Of a stretch of 64,000 nucleotides of DNA, positions 43,079-51,722 are shown in pieces. The notes beneath the pieces are model-generated. The model ran no database searches. It was not told the DNA's origin and was given only the letters and a program-made list of their open reading frames with translations. The DNA is from Clostridia bacterium (GTDB taxonomy: Bacteria; Bacillota; Clostridia; Oscillospirales; CAG-272). A program made the translations under genes and the position numbers. Each line of letters opens with the position of its first letter. Position 1 is the stretch's first letter. The DNA lies in the NCBI GenBank assembly GCA_017622085.1, contig JAGARU010000061.1, positions 1-64,000 of the forward strand, written 5' to 3'.

Positions 43079-43462
43079 ATGAATCTTCAATTTTTGTTAA
43101 GTGCTGCGCCTGACTACACTCAGCCCCTGGCAAACTGGGGCGACCGAGTTTCCATGGCGCTTAATATGGTGCTCCGCGGAATTGGTACTGTGTTCTTCGT
43201 TCTGGCACTTCTCTGGGGCATTCTTGCAATCTTCAGCAAGGTGATCCACAGAGATCAGCCGAAAGAAGTTACTCCCAAGCCCGTTCCTGCAAAAAAGGCC
43301 ACTCCTGCACCTGCACCCGTGGCACCTGCTCCGGCTCCGGCGCCTCAGACCGATGACGCCGCCTTGGTTGCCGCTATTACGGCCGCTGTTGCCGCTTACC
43401 TTGATCAGTCCCCCACCAGCTTCCGCGTTGTCTCCTTCAAGAGAACCGGTAAGAAGAAATAA
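43079..43462 (+). CDS. OadG-family sodium pump decarboxylase gamma subunit
   Basis: 127 aa. One membrane helix at about 33-57, then an Ala-Pro linker and a short C-terminal tail rich in basic residues ending 'RTGKKK'. The gamma subunit holds the carboxyltransferase and the membrane beta subunit together. GGAGGG before the ATG. Confidence 0.85.
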   Translation: MNLQFLLSAAPDYTQPLANWGDRVSMALNMVLRGIGTVFFVLALLWGILAIFSKVIHRDQPKEVTPKPVPAKKATPAPAPVAPAPAPAPQTDDAALVAAITAAVAAYLDQSPTSFRVVSFKRTGKKK

Positions 43463-43486
43463 TTGCTACTGAAAGGAATTTTGAAT

Positions 43487-43885
43487 ATGAAGAATTTTAC
43501 TGTTACCGTTAACGGCGTTGCTTATGCCGTAACCGTTGAAGAGACTGTTGGTGGAGCTGCTGCTCCCGCTCCCGTTGCCGCTCCTGTTGTTGCACCCGTG
43601 GCTGCTCCTGTGGCCGCTCCCGCAGCTGCTCCTGCTGCTGCTCCTGCACCCGCTGCTGCTCCCGCAGCCGGCTCCAAGACCGTTACCGCTCCCATGCCCG
43701 GCACCATCCTTAAGATGGAGGTCACCGTTGGACAGGAAGTCAAGAAGGATGATCTTGTTTGCGTCCTTGAAGCTATGAAGATGGAAAATGAGATCTTTGC
43801 AAGCGAAGGCGGTAAGGTTGTTGCAATCAACGCTCCCAAGGGTGCTACCGTTAACGCCGGCGACGCGATCATTACCCTCGCTTAA
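43487..43885 (+). CDS. biotin carboxyl carrier protein
   Basis: 132 aa from the ATG at 43487. After a short N-terminal part and a long Ala-Pro hinge (about 25-62) comes a biotinyl domain. The biotinylated Lys98 lies in 'EAMKMENEI'. It carries CO2 on biotin between the carboxyltransferases and the membrane decarboxylase. It matches the 1.3S subunit of transcarboxylase. Confidence 0.95.
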   Translation: MKNFTVTVNGVAYAVTVEETVGGAAAPAPVAAPVVAPVAAPVAAPAAAPAAAPAPAAAPAAGSKTVTAPMPGTILKMEVTVGQEVKKDDLVCVLEAMKMENEIFASEGGKVVAINAPKGATVNAGDAIITLA

Positions 43886-43917
43886 TTTCGCCGTCCATGC
43901 AGATTGGAGTGTGAATC

Positions 43918-45123
43918 TTGAACGCTATTCGAGATCTTTATGAATCCACCGGTCTTGCAGAGTTGGTTGCTAATCCGGAACTGCTTATAAAAACCCTGAT
44001 TATGTACGTGATCATCGGTGCGCTGTTCTATCTGGCGATTGTAAAGAAGTTTGAGCCCCTGCTTTTGCTTCCCATCGCCTTCGGTATGCTGCTTGCCAAT
44101 CTCCCCGGTGCTGAAATGTTCCACATGGAGTGGTTCATCAATATGGAAGGTGACCCGGACTGGACCTTCAGTCTTGGTAACATTCTGAACAATGAGAAGG
44201 TCGGCCTGATCGACATTCTCTACATCGGCGTTAAGCTCGGTATCTATCCTTCCCTTATCTTTATGGGCGTTGGTGCTATGACCGACTTCTCTGCCCTGAT
44301 CGCAAACCCCAAGAGCCTTTTGATCGGTGCCGCTGCTCAGCTTGGCGTATTCGTTGCCTTTGCCGGTGCACTTCTTACCGGTATGTTCTCTCCCATGGAA
44401 GCAGCCGCGATCGGTATTATCGGCGGTGCAGACGGTCCTACGGCGATTCTTGTTACCAAGGCTCTGGCTCCTCAGCTCCTTGGTGCCATTGCCATTGCCG
44501 CATACAGCTATATGGCGCTGATTCCGATCATTCAGCCTCCCTTCATGCGGATGCTGACCACCAAGAAGGAGCGCTCCATCGTTATGAAGACGCTCCGCCC
44601 CGTATCTCAGCTTGAAAAGGTTATCTTCCCCATTCTTGTTACCCTTGTAGTCGTTCTCATCGTTCCCGATGCGGCACCGCTGGTTGGTTTCCTCATGCTT
44701 GGTAACCTGTTTAACGTATCCGGCGTTACCGAACGTCTTTCCAAGACGGCACAGAATGAGCTTGTTAACATCGTTACGATCCTCCTCGGTGTATCCGTTG
44801 GTGCAACGGCAGATGCGGAGAACTTCCTTTCTGCACGTACTCTCCTGATCATCGGTCTGGGTCTTTGCGCCTTCGTAGTATCTACCTGCGGCGGTCTCCT
44901 CTTTGCCAAGCTGATGTGCTATCTTACCAAGGGACAGATCAACCCCTTGATCGGCTCTGCCGGTGTTTCTGCCGTTCCCATGGCGGCACGCGTAGCTCAG
45001 GTTGAAGGTCAGAAGGAAAATCCTTCCAACTTCCTTCTCATGCACGCAATGGGTCCCAACGTAGCCGGAGTTATCGGTTCTGCGGTTGCGGCCGGCGTAT
45101 TCCTCAGCTACTTCCCCCACTAA
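43918..45123 (+). CDS. sodium-pumping decarboxylase beta subunit (OadB/MmdB)
   Basis: 401 aa from a TTG with GGAGTG upstream. Eleven or so membrane segments. Family motifs include 'GIIGGADGPTAILVTKALAP' and, near the end, 'GSAGVSAVPMAARV'. The subunit decarboxylates carboxybiotin and uses the energy to export sodium ions. Confidence 0.95.
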   Translation: MNAIRDLYESTGLAELVANPELLIKTLIMYVIIGALFYLAIVKKFEPLLLLPIAFGMLLANLPGAEMFHMEWFINMEGDPDWTFSLGNILNNEKVGLIDILYIGVKLGIYPSLIFMGVGAMTDFSALIANPKSLLIGAAAQLGVFVAFAGALLTGMFSPMEAAAIGIIGGADGPTAILVTKALAPQLLGAIAIAAYSYMALIPIIQPPFMRMLTTKKERSIVMKTLRPVSQLEKVIFPILVTLVVVLIVPDAAPLVGFLMLGNLFNVSGVTERLSKTAQNELVNIVTILLGVSVGATADAENFLSARTLLIIGLGLCAFVVSTCGGLLFAKLMCYLTKGQINPLIGSAGVSAVPMAARVAQVEGQKENPSNFLLMHAMGPNVAGVIGSAVAAGVFLSYFPH

Positions 45124-45148
45124 TTTTTGAAAGGATCAGGTACTATTT

Positions 45149-46546
45149 ATGGCTCAGGTAAAAATTACCGAGACTGTACTGCGTGACTCCCACCAGTCTC
45201 TTATTGCTACCCGTATGACCACAGAGGAAATGGTTCCCATTCTTGCCGAGATGGATAAGGTTGGTTACCACTCCCTTGAGGCATGGGGCGGCGCTACTTT
45301 TGACTCTTGCCTTCGCTTCCTTGATGAGGATCCCTGGCAGAGACTCCGCACCATCCGCGACAACGTAAAGAACACGAAGCTGCAGATGCTCTTCCGCGGA
45401 CAGAACATCCTTGGCTACCGCCACTATGCAGACGACGTTGTTGCTTACTTTGTACAGAAGTCCATTGCAAACGGTATTGACATTCTCCGTATCTTCGACG
45501 CACTGAACGATGCAAGAAATCTTCAGACCGCGATCAATGCAACCAAGAAGGAAGGCGGCCACGTACAGGCGGCGATCAGCTACACCACCGGTCCCACCTT
45601 CTCGAACGAGTATTTTGCAAAGTACTCCAAGCAGCTTGAGGAAATGGGCGCAGACTCCATTTGTATCAAGGATATGTCCGGCCTTCTTAAGCCCTACGAT
45701 GCCTACGACCTTGTAAAGGCGATCAAGGAAACCGTTAAGATCCCCGTACAGCTCCACACGCACTACACCTCCGGTCTTGCCTCCATGACCATTCTGAAGG
45801 CAGTTGAAGCCGGTGTTGATGTAGTGGATACGGCAATCTCTCCCATGGCTTTGGGTACCTCCCAGCCCGCGACGGAGGCAATCGTTTCCGCCCTTGCCGG
45901 CACGGAGTTCGACACCGGTCTTGATCTCGGTCAGCTTGATAAGATCTGCCGCTACTTCACTCCTCTCAGAGAGCGCTATCTGTCTTCCGGTCTGCTGGAC
46001 CCCAAGGTTCTCAAGGTAGACGTAAACGCTCTTCTCTATCAGGTTCCCGGTGGTATGCTTTCCAACCTCGTTTCTCAGCTGAAGCAGGCCGGCAAGTCCG
46101 ATCTTCTTCAGGACGTACTGGCTGAGGTTCCGAGAGTTCGTGCCGATGCCGGTTATCCTCCGCTGGTAACTCCTTCCTCTCAGATCGTTGGTACTCAGGC
46201 TGTATTCAACGTGCTGAACGGACAGAGATACAAGATGGTTACCAAGGAATTTAAAGCATTGGTTCGCGGTGAATACGGCACGACCCCCGTTGCCATCGAT
46301 CCTGCGTTCAAGAAGCAGATCATCGGTGAGGCTGAGGCAATCACCTGCCGTCCTGCCGATAACATTGCGCCCGAGCTTGACGCCCTTCGCGAGAAGATCA
46401 AGCCCTATGCTGAGCAGGAAGAGGACGTTCTCTCCTACGCACTCTTCGAGCAGGTTGCTACCAAGTTCTTCGAAAACCGCAAGAACAAGAAGTATCAGCT
46501 GGATGCGGCAAACGCAGACAAGGCTCTCGGTATTCATTCCGTTTAA
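45149..46546 (+). CDS. oxaloacetate decarboxylase alpha / transcarboxylase 5S-type subunit
   Basis: 465 aa. A TIM-barrel carboxyltransferase with 'TVLRDSHQSLIATRM' and the metal-binding 'LHTHYTSGLA'. The length stops before a biotinyl domain; biotin is on the separate carrier. It handles oxaloacetate or pyruvate. It closes the operon, which therefore holds 12S-, 1.3S- and 5S-like subunits plus beta and gamma pump subunits. Confidence 0.93.
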   Translation: MAQVKITETVLRDSHQSLIATRMTTEEMVPILAEMDKVGYHSLEAWGGATFDSCLRFLDEDPWQRLRTIRDNVKNTKLQMLFRGQNILGYRHYADDVVAYFVQKSIANGIDILRIFDALNDARNLQTAINATKKEGGHVQAAISYTTGPTFSNEYFAKYSKQLEEMGADSICIKDMSGLLKPYDAYDLVKAIKETVKIPVQLHTHYTSGLASMTILKAVEAGVDVVDTAISPMALGTSQPATEAIVSALAGTEFDTGLDLGQLDKICRYFTPLRERYLSSGLLDPKVLKVDVNALLYQVPGGMLSNLVSQLKQAGKSDLLQDVLAEVPRVRADAGYPPLVTPSSQIVGTQAVFNVLNGQRYKMVTKEFKALVRGEYGTTPVAIDPAFKKQIIGEAEAITCRPADNIAPELDALREKIKPYAEQEEDVLSYALFEQVATKFFENRKNKKYQLDAANADKALGIHSV

Positions 46547-46551
46547 TCCAA

Positions 46552-46584
46552 TAAAAAAGGCGTGGATCTGATCCACGCCTTTTA
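46552..46584. terminator. bidirectional terminator
   Basis: Arms AAAAAAGGCGTGGAT and complement with a three-base loop, between the operon and the convergent HAD gene. Confidence 0.92.
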
Positions 46585-46588
46585 TTAT

Positions 46589-47299
46589 TTAAACGTTTTC
46601 TTCGATGTACTGTAACAGCGCACGGAAGTCGCCGTGAGGATAGACAGAAATATCTTTTTGCTGTTTGTTGATAAGGCAATCCGTAAGAAGGAACACGTGC
46701 ATACCGACAGAAGCGGCAATCATATCCTCCTCTACGTCGTTACCCACCATCAGGCATTCCGAGGGGGAAAGGTTGATTTTTGCAAGAATATCGCGATAGT
46801 AGTCGGGGTTGGGCTTGGTGTGACAAGAGTTCTCGTAGGTTGTAATGAGTTCAAACTCCTCTGGGTCGAGGCCGGCCCAACGAGCTCGCTTTTGCGTGGC
46901 GATGGCAGGATAGAGAGGACTGGTAGCAAGGATAGCTCGCAGACCTCTTGAGTGAACGGCTTGCATCGCTTCGGCGGCGTAGGGAGTATATCCGCAAACC
47001 GTTTGAAGCTTGTCAAAATTCTCTTGATAAAAAGCCTCAAAGTGTGGCTCGTCGGCACGGGCTTGCTCACCAAAGATGGAAGCAAAGCCCTTCCAGAATA
47101 CAGCTTCATTGGTTGCGCTTCCATCGTTTTGGATCATGGAACCGGTGCAATGCCAAATGGCCTTCACTAATGCTTTCGGGTCATAGCCGCACGGGGCCAT
47201 TCGCTTGGCCAGCAGACCAAAATAAGATTCTAAAAACACGTTCAGATCCATGGGAAGTAGCGTTCCGTCCAAATCGAACAGTACAGCTTTTATGCTCAT
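46589..47299 (-). CDS. HAD family hydrolase
   Basis: 236 aa. Motif I 'FDLDGTLLPMD', motif II 'LATSP', Lys in 'TKPNPDYY' and motif IV 'MVGNDVEEDM'. A helical cap follows motif I. Likely a small-molecule phosphatase. The ATG overlaps the stop of nnrD (ATGA), so both form an operon. Confidence 0.9.
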   Translation of the reverse strand: MSIKAVLFDLDGTLLPMDLNVFLESYFGLLAKRMAPCGYDPKALVKAIWHCTGSMIQNDGSATNEAVFWKGFASIFGEQARADEPHFEAFYQENFDKLQTVCGYTPYAAEAMQAVHSRGLRAILATSPLYPAIATQKRARWAGLDPEEFELITTYENSCHTKPNPDYYRDILAKINLSPSECLMVGNDVEEDMIAASVGMHVFLLTDCLINKQQKDISVYPHGDFRALLQYIEENV

Positions 47300-48801
47300 T
47301 TAGGTTCCTCTTTTGCATCTAAAATTTCTTTTATTGCCGCGGGCAAGTGCTTTACCGTATCGGAGGCACACATGCTGATGGCGGTCATTTCTTTCTCTGC
47401 CAGCTCTCCGGCGCGTCCGGTCAGGTAGGCACCCGCGGCTATCGTGAGAGGGGTAACGGAAAGATATCCCAGAAAAGCGGTTAAAACGCCGGAAAGAACG
47501 TCTCCGCTTCCGGCCGTAGCCATGCCGGGGCATCCTCGATCGGTGAGATAGGTTTGATTTCCATCCGTTACAATGGTGGTCGTTCCCTTGAGCAGAAGGA
47601 TAACGCCGTGCTCTTGGGCATAATGCTCGGCGCATCGGATAGGATCGGACAGAATTTCGCCGTCCGTCAAGCCGCAGAGTCGGGAAAATTCTCTTACGTG
47701 TGGGGTCAGAACGATGGGGCAGTTGGCACTTTTCAAAAGATTCGGATCAAGCCGTGCCAGGGTGTTAAGCCCGTCCGCATCGATCAAAAGAGGCTTTACG
47801 GAATGGGACAGCAAATAGGTCAGAATGCGTTCGTTATCGGTACCGCTTCCCCACCCCATACCGACACCAATAGCGGCGGAGGATGTAAGTAGGCGATCGA
47901 GGATGGCAGGCTCGTATTGCATGATTCCGCAAAGGGACGGAATTGGCTCAAGGGTGCTTTCCAGCAAATAGGGGGCGACGGAGCTTGTGATTTCAGCCGG
48001 GACGGCCAAACGGCAGACGCCTGCACCGGCACGCATGGCGGCACAGCTCAAATTAGCCAGCTTGACGGCTCCGGAATACTGGGCGCATCCGCCGAGGAGT
48101 GTAACGTATCCATAGGTCCCCTTATGGGAGGCATGCAAACGGGGTGGGATGCACTGGGCCACGTCCCTGGCTTCAAGGATGGAATATGACTTACCGGTAA
48201 TCGGGATGCCGATATCTACGTTTATTTTATCTTTTATAACATCCTTTGCATTTCCTAAGAGAAGACCGGTTTTGAGCGTTCCGACCGAAACGGTCAAATC
48301 TGAGCAGACACAGAGATGGCTTTGGCCGCTGTCACCGTTCAGACCGCTGTTGATGTCTACGGAAACCACGTAAGCACCGGAGCGATTGATTGCGTGAATC
48401 GCAGCGGCCATAACACCCTCCGGAATGCCGGAAAAGCCCGTGCCCAAGAGACAATCCACTACGATATCGTAGCTCGACAGGTTTATGGAGGGAGAAAACA
48501 AACAATCCTCGGTTCCGAGGGCGATAGCTTCCTCGTAGCAAGCTTTACCGTCGGGAGAAAAACGATCGGAAAGGCGGATGAGGGTTGGAGAATAGCCATT
48601 TTTCTGCAGAAGAGAGGCCAGCACGTAGCCATCGCCTCCGTTATTTCCGCTACCGCAGAGAATGGCTATCTTGCCATGCCAGGATACGGCATGGTAGATC
48701 GACTCGCCGGCACGGTGCATCAGCACAAGACCGGATGTACCGTTCTTTATGGTGTTTTGATCGCTTTGGCGCATGGTTTCGACCGACACGGCTGTTCTCA
48801 T
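47296..48801 (-). CDS. nnrD: bifunctional NAD(P)H-hydrate repair enzyme
   Basis: 501 aa. Residues 1-210 are the YjeF-type epimerase ('CGSGNNGGDGYVLA') and about 220-495 the ADP-dependent dehydratase with 'GSGDVLSGV' and 'LTPHVREF'. It repairs hydrated NADH and NADPH. AAGGAAGGTGATC lies before the ATG. Confidence 0.95.
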   Translation of the reverse strand: MRTAVSVETMRQSDQNTIKNGTSGLVLMHRAGESIYHAVSWHGKIAILCGSGNNGGDGYVLASLLQKNGYSPTLIRLSDRFSPDGKACYEEAIALGTEDCLFSPSINLSSYDIVVDCLLGTGFSGIPEGVMAAAIHAINRSGAYVVSVDINSGLNGDSGQSHLCVCSDLTVSVGTLKTGLLLGNAKDVIKDKINVDIGIPITGKSYSILEARDVAQCIPPRLHASHKGTYGYVTLLGGCAQYSGAVKLANLSCAAMRAGAGVCRLAVPAEITSSVAPYLLESTLEPIPSLCGIMQYEPAILDRLLTSSAAIGVGMGWGSGTDNERILTYLLSHSVKPLLIDADGLNTLARLDPNLLKSANCPIVLTPHVREFSRLCGLTDGEILSDPIRCAEHYAQEHGVILLLKGTTTIVTDGNQTYLTDRGCPGMATAGSGDVLSGVLTAFLGYLSVTPLTIAAGAYLTGRAGELAEKEMTAISMCASDTVKHLPAAIKEILDAKEEPK

Positions 48802-48853
48802 AAGATCACCTTCCTTTATAGATATTATAAAACCTTACCCCAGTTCTGTCAAT

Positions 48854-48886
48854 AAAAAAGCGATGCCGGTAGGCATCGCTTTTTTG
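48854..48886 (-). terminator. terminator after the SASP gene
   Basis: Fourteen-base arms AAAAAAGCGATGCC and complement around GGTA, with T tract on the minus strand. Confidence 0.92.
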
Positions 48887-48899
48887 GGCTTAACGGAGA

Positions 48900-49091
48900 T
48901 TATTTAATCTCGTTCTCGTACTTCTCTACCATCTTCTTGACCATCTGGCCACCGATGGAGCCTGCCTGCTTGGAGGTGAGGTCACCGTTGTAGCCCTGCT
49001 TGAGGGTTACGCCAACTTCGTTTGCGGCTTCCATTTTGAACTTTTCGAGTGCTTCCTTTGCTTCGGGAACAAGGTTCTTGTTAGTAGACAT
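48900..49091 (-). CDS. alpha/beta-type small acid-soluble spore protein
   Basis: 63 aa. 'LEKFKMEAANEVGV' contains the germination protease cleavage site region (KFKxEIA-like) and 'GDLTSKQAGSIGGQMVKKM' is the DNA-binding signature. SASPs coat forespore DNA and protect it from damage. AGGAG precedes the ATG. A sigma-G-like promoter lies about 95 bases upstream. Confidence 0.97.
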   Translation of the reverse strand: MSTNKNLVPEAKEALEKFKMEAANEVGVTLKQGYNGDLTSKQAGSIGGQMVKKMVEKYENEIK

Positions 49092-49184
49092 TGTGAAAAC
49101 TCCTGTTTTTTATTTAATCTATATGATCGAGGAAGCTGCGGATCGCCGTCGCTTCCCCGACGCTCGTTCCGTGTCCTCTGGTGT

Positions 49185-49213
49185 TATTATGAATCGCTTT
49201 TATGCGTTTATAA
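49185..49213 (-). promoter_or_regulatory. candidate sigma-G promoter of the SASP gene
   Basis: Minus strand TTATA (complement of 49209-49213; consensus GHATR), 17 bases, and CATAATA (complement of 49185-49191), which fits CATWHTA exactly. Confidence 0.5.
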
Positions 49214-49262
49214 CTGGAAATTTTTATTTTGATCACAGATTGTTTTCAAACCGTTCACAATA

Positions 49263-49823
49263 TTAAAGAAAGATCGGCTGGATCTGCTTGCGCTTTTTCA
49301 TGCTGTCAAAGGTGGCCAGAATCAAGGAAAAGTCTGCCACCAGAGAATGCGGTTTTTTGATGGGATCATCCTGGCGCATGGGAACAAAATAGACACTTTT
49401 TCGCTCCAAAAGCAGCCCGATGTTTTGTAAATTGGCGCTGAGAGCATCGTTTGAGGCCAATGCAATCAGTGTTGGGCGGTCGGAGCGCAAATGCGCCTTG
49501 ATCGCCATGGTTACAGACGTATCGGTAATGCCGCGCGCCGCCTTCGCTAAGGTATTGCCCGTACACGGGGCAACCAAAAGTGCATCCAGCTTAATTTCAG
49601 GCCCCAAGCGCTCCGCCTCGGGGATGGTGTGGATCACTTCTCGCTTGCACAGGGCTTCTACGGTATCGATCAGGTCCTGTGCTTTGCCGAATCGGGTGTC
49701 GGTATTGTATACGTTTTCGCTCATGATAGGTTGAATCTCATAGCCCTGCGATAGCAGTATTTTCATTTGCTCAAGGGCAACTCTGTGGGTGCAGAACGAT
49801 CCACAATAGGCATATCCTATCAT
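49263..49823 (-). CDS. spoVFB: dipicolinate synthase subunit B
   Basis: 186 aa of the flavoprotein-like fold: 'GYAYCGSFCTHR' at the start, 'LLVAPCTGNTLAKAARGITD' in the middle. With subunit A it makes dipicolinic acid from dihydroxy-tetrahydrodipicolinate in the mother cell; DPA with calcium dries the spore core. The start overlaps the stop of subunit A (ATGA). Confidence 0.95.
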   Translation of the reverse strand: MIGYAYCGSFCTHRVALEQMKILLSQGYEIQPIMSENVYNTDTRFGKAQDLIDTVEALCKREVIHTIPEAERLGPEIKLDALLVAPCTGNTLAKAARGITDTSVTMAIKAHLRSDRPTLIALASNDALSANLQNIGLLLERKSVYFVPMRQDDPIKKPHSLVADFSLILATFDSMKKRKQIQPIFL

Positions 49824-50686
49824 TCACTGAACACTCCCTTCTTATGTAATAGCTTTATGATGCATTCCGATAAGATTTCGCCGGCGGTAATGGGGAAAAA
49901 CCGACCGGGCAAGGACGGTGCCTCCAGCACTTCAATGCCATTACGGCGAAGTACAGCAGAGTGAGCCAGCTTGCTTTGAGGTGCAATATCCAATAGGAGA
50001 GTGGGCGCAGGCTCTTTCACCACCGTGCTGATGGTATCGGTCGGGATTGTATTGAACACAATATCATAGTCGGAACACCGAATATTGGGAATTGGTTCCG
50101 CTCGGCATCCGTACAGCTCAGCCAACGTTCTGCTTTCCTCGCGCCGGGCGTAGACAGTTACCGCTCCCCCGAGCTTAACCAATCGGTCGGCCAACAGTTT
50201 TCCGATGCGGCCGTAACCAAGGATGGCAAAGGAAGAGCCGCTTACGGTCTTTACCAGATTTTCCATAGCCAAGCGCAGGGCACCTTCGACGGTGGGGAGA
50301 GCATTTTTAGTCTCAAAAACGTCGGAAACAAAATAATCCTCCACATCAATGCCCTTTTCCTTAGCGTATGCAATGACTGCCCCCGGTGCGTTACCTACCA
50401 ATAAAAGCGTATTCGTGCTCATGGCGGAAATCAGTTCACTGAGCGTAGGGGCTTCTACACCGTTAACCATATTTAAGACAGTGCCGTCCGTTGTGGTTGG
50501 TAGCGGAAGGATCACAGCGGAGGCATAATTTACCGCGCCACGCCAATCGACGCATCGAACGCTCTCACAAAGCCCGGTATCTGCCGTTTCCCACACGGCG
50601 CATTCGTAGCCCTTCTCGCAAAGCGTTTCCGCCAGCACCGAAAAGCGTCCATCGCCACCTAAAATTGCAATTTTTCTTTTACTCAT
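49820..50686 (-). CDS. spoVFA: dipicolinate synthase subunit A
   Basis: 288 aa from the ATG at 50686 with GGTGGAG upstream. 'KIAILGGDGRFSVLAETL' opens the N-terminal domain and 'FAILGYGRIGKLLADRL' is the NAD(P)-binding Rossmann motif. Clostridium species often lack this subunit pair and use EtfA, so its presence here is informative. A sigma-K-like promoter lies upstream. Confidence 0.95.
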   Translation of the reverse strand: MSKRKIAILGGDGRFSVLAETLCEKGYECAVWETADTGLCESVRCVDWRGAVNYASAVILPLPTTTDGTVLNMVNGVEAPTLSELISAMSTNTLLLVGNAPGAVIAYAKEKGIDVEDYFVSDVFETKNALPTVEGALRLAMENLVKTVSGSSFAILGYGRIGKLLADRLVKLGGAVTVYARREESRTLAELYGCRAEPIPNIRCSDYDIVFNTIPTDTISTVVKEPAPTLLLDIAPQSKLAHSAVLRRNGIEVLEAPSLPGRFFPITAGEILSECIIKLLHKKGVFSE

Positions 50687-50715
50687 ATCTCCACCTCGCG
50701 ATTTCTTATCGTTAA

Positions 50716-50742
50716 CAGAATATGAAAAAAATGATAGAGGGT
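50716..50742 (-). promoter_or_regulatory. candidate sigma-K promoter of spoVFAB
   Basis: Minus strand AC (complement of 50741-50742), 16 bases, CATATTCTG (complement of 50716-50724), one mismatch from CATANNNTA. spoVF is sigma-K dependent in Bacillus. Confidence 0.45.
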
Positions 50743-50745
50743 TAC

Positions 50746-50785
50746 CTAAAAGAAAGGCGTGATGCCATGAAGCATCACGCCAAAA
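50746..50785 (-). terminator. terminator after the RimJ-like acetyltransferase gene
   Basis: Ten-base stem GGCGTGATGC and complement with a six-base loop; TTTCTTTTA follows on the minus strand. Confidence 0.85.
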
Positions 50786-50787
50786 CG

Positions 50788-51375
50788 TTATTTTTGTAAG
50801 GTCAGGTACTCTTCTCGTCTGAGACACCAATGATAGTGAAGCTTTCCTTTGTTGGGTTGGGGTAGCTCTTCCGTCAGAGCCAGTCGAAATCCAAGTTTTT
50901 TCCAGACACGGCTGGAACGGACGTTATAATCCTCACAGAAGCAATGAAGCACATCGACTTGTTCGGTGCAAAAAGCATAATCGACAAGTATGCCAACAAA
51001 GACAGTGCCTAGTCCTTTACCCCAAAAGCTCTTTTCTCCAATACACATATCAATTCTACGCACATCGGTATTCGGCGGGTACATAGCTTGTACATCCGGA
51101 AGGTTCATTTTTTGTAGCCAACATTCACCGATGATTTCACCGTTCACCTCTACAATAAAGCAAGGGTTATTTTGAGAAATGCTACCGTAGATTTGATGTA
51201 CTACCTCCGGCGGATAAGCTTCTATATCCTCTCCTTCGGTCCAATACAGCACCTCGGGGTCTGAATTCCATTTATAGAGATACGGCAAATGTTTGTCCGA
51301 AAGAGATTTTAATACAATACAGTCTTGCCCGTGCCGTGCAGACAGCACGATGTTATGTTCCTTAATAATATTCAT
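50788..51375 (-). CDS. GNAT acetyltransferase (RimJ/aminoglycoside acetyltransferase-like)
   Basis: 195 aa. 'PYLYKWNSDPEVLYWTEG' and 'IGEKSFWGKGLGTVFV' (acetyl-CoA loop) mark the RimJ/AAC(6')-like group, followed by 'SSRVWKKLGFR'. The substrate may be a protein N-terminus or a small molecule; I cannot choose. It overlaps the ASCH gene upstream by 4 bases. Confidence 0.85.
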   Translation of the reverse strand: MNIIKEHNIVLSARHGQDCIVLKSLSDKHLPYLYKWNSDPEVLYWTEGEDIEAYPPEVVHQIYGSISQNNPCFIVEVNGEIIGECWLQKMNLPDVQAMYPPNTDVRRIDMCIGEKSFWGKGLGTVFVGILVDYAFCTEQVDVLHCFCEDYNVRSSRVWKKLGFRLALTEELPQPNKGKLHYHWCLRREEYLTLQK

Positions 51376-51722
51376 AATTCGATTCTTAAGATTTCAATGC
51401 CCAAGGCGCCGTATTTTGCTTGGTCCTCCTCGGTATAATAGGCATCCATATCCTCCGGGGTGGCTGCGGGTGCAGTTTCTTCGGTATATCCTATGGAGGT
51501 TAACGGGAATGCTTGATAGAGCTCTCTGAAGGATGGATAAGCATGAAGGGCAACGACACGGCACCGTATGGTGGCTTCCCCGTCGGTACGAGAAAACTGA
51601 ATTTCATCGCCGACGGAGATGCGCTTTCTTTTTTCGTCGTTTAAGCGGAGCTCAACCGTTTTCTGACCGCTTGCGATCATGGCAAAGGGTGATGGATTGA
51701 GCTTCATATAATGGACGGTCAT
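51372..51722 (-). CDS. ASCH domain protein
   Basis: 116 aa. 'MKLNPSPFAMIASGQKTVEL' and 'VGDEIQF' are typical of the ASCH fold, a PUA-like RNA-binding domain. It lies between trmB and an acetyltransferase with 4-base overlaps on both sides, so all three form one operon. An RNA-related role fits the neighbour. Confidence 0.85.
   Translation of the reverse strand: MTVHYMKLNPSPFAMIASGQKTVELRLNDEKRKRISVGDEIQFSRTDGEATIRCRVVALHAYPSFRELYQAFPLTSIGYTEETAPAATPEDMDAYYTEEDQAKYGALGIEILRIEL

Noticed and set aside
41525..46576. Long antisense frames opposite the carboxyltransferase operon (41525-43090, 43882-45120, 45143-46576)
   Set aside because: They follow from the biased codon use of highly expressed genes; products show no domain and their ends match the sense genes.
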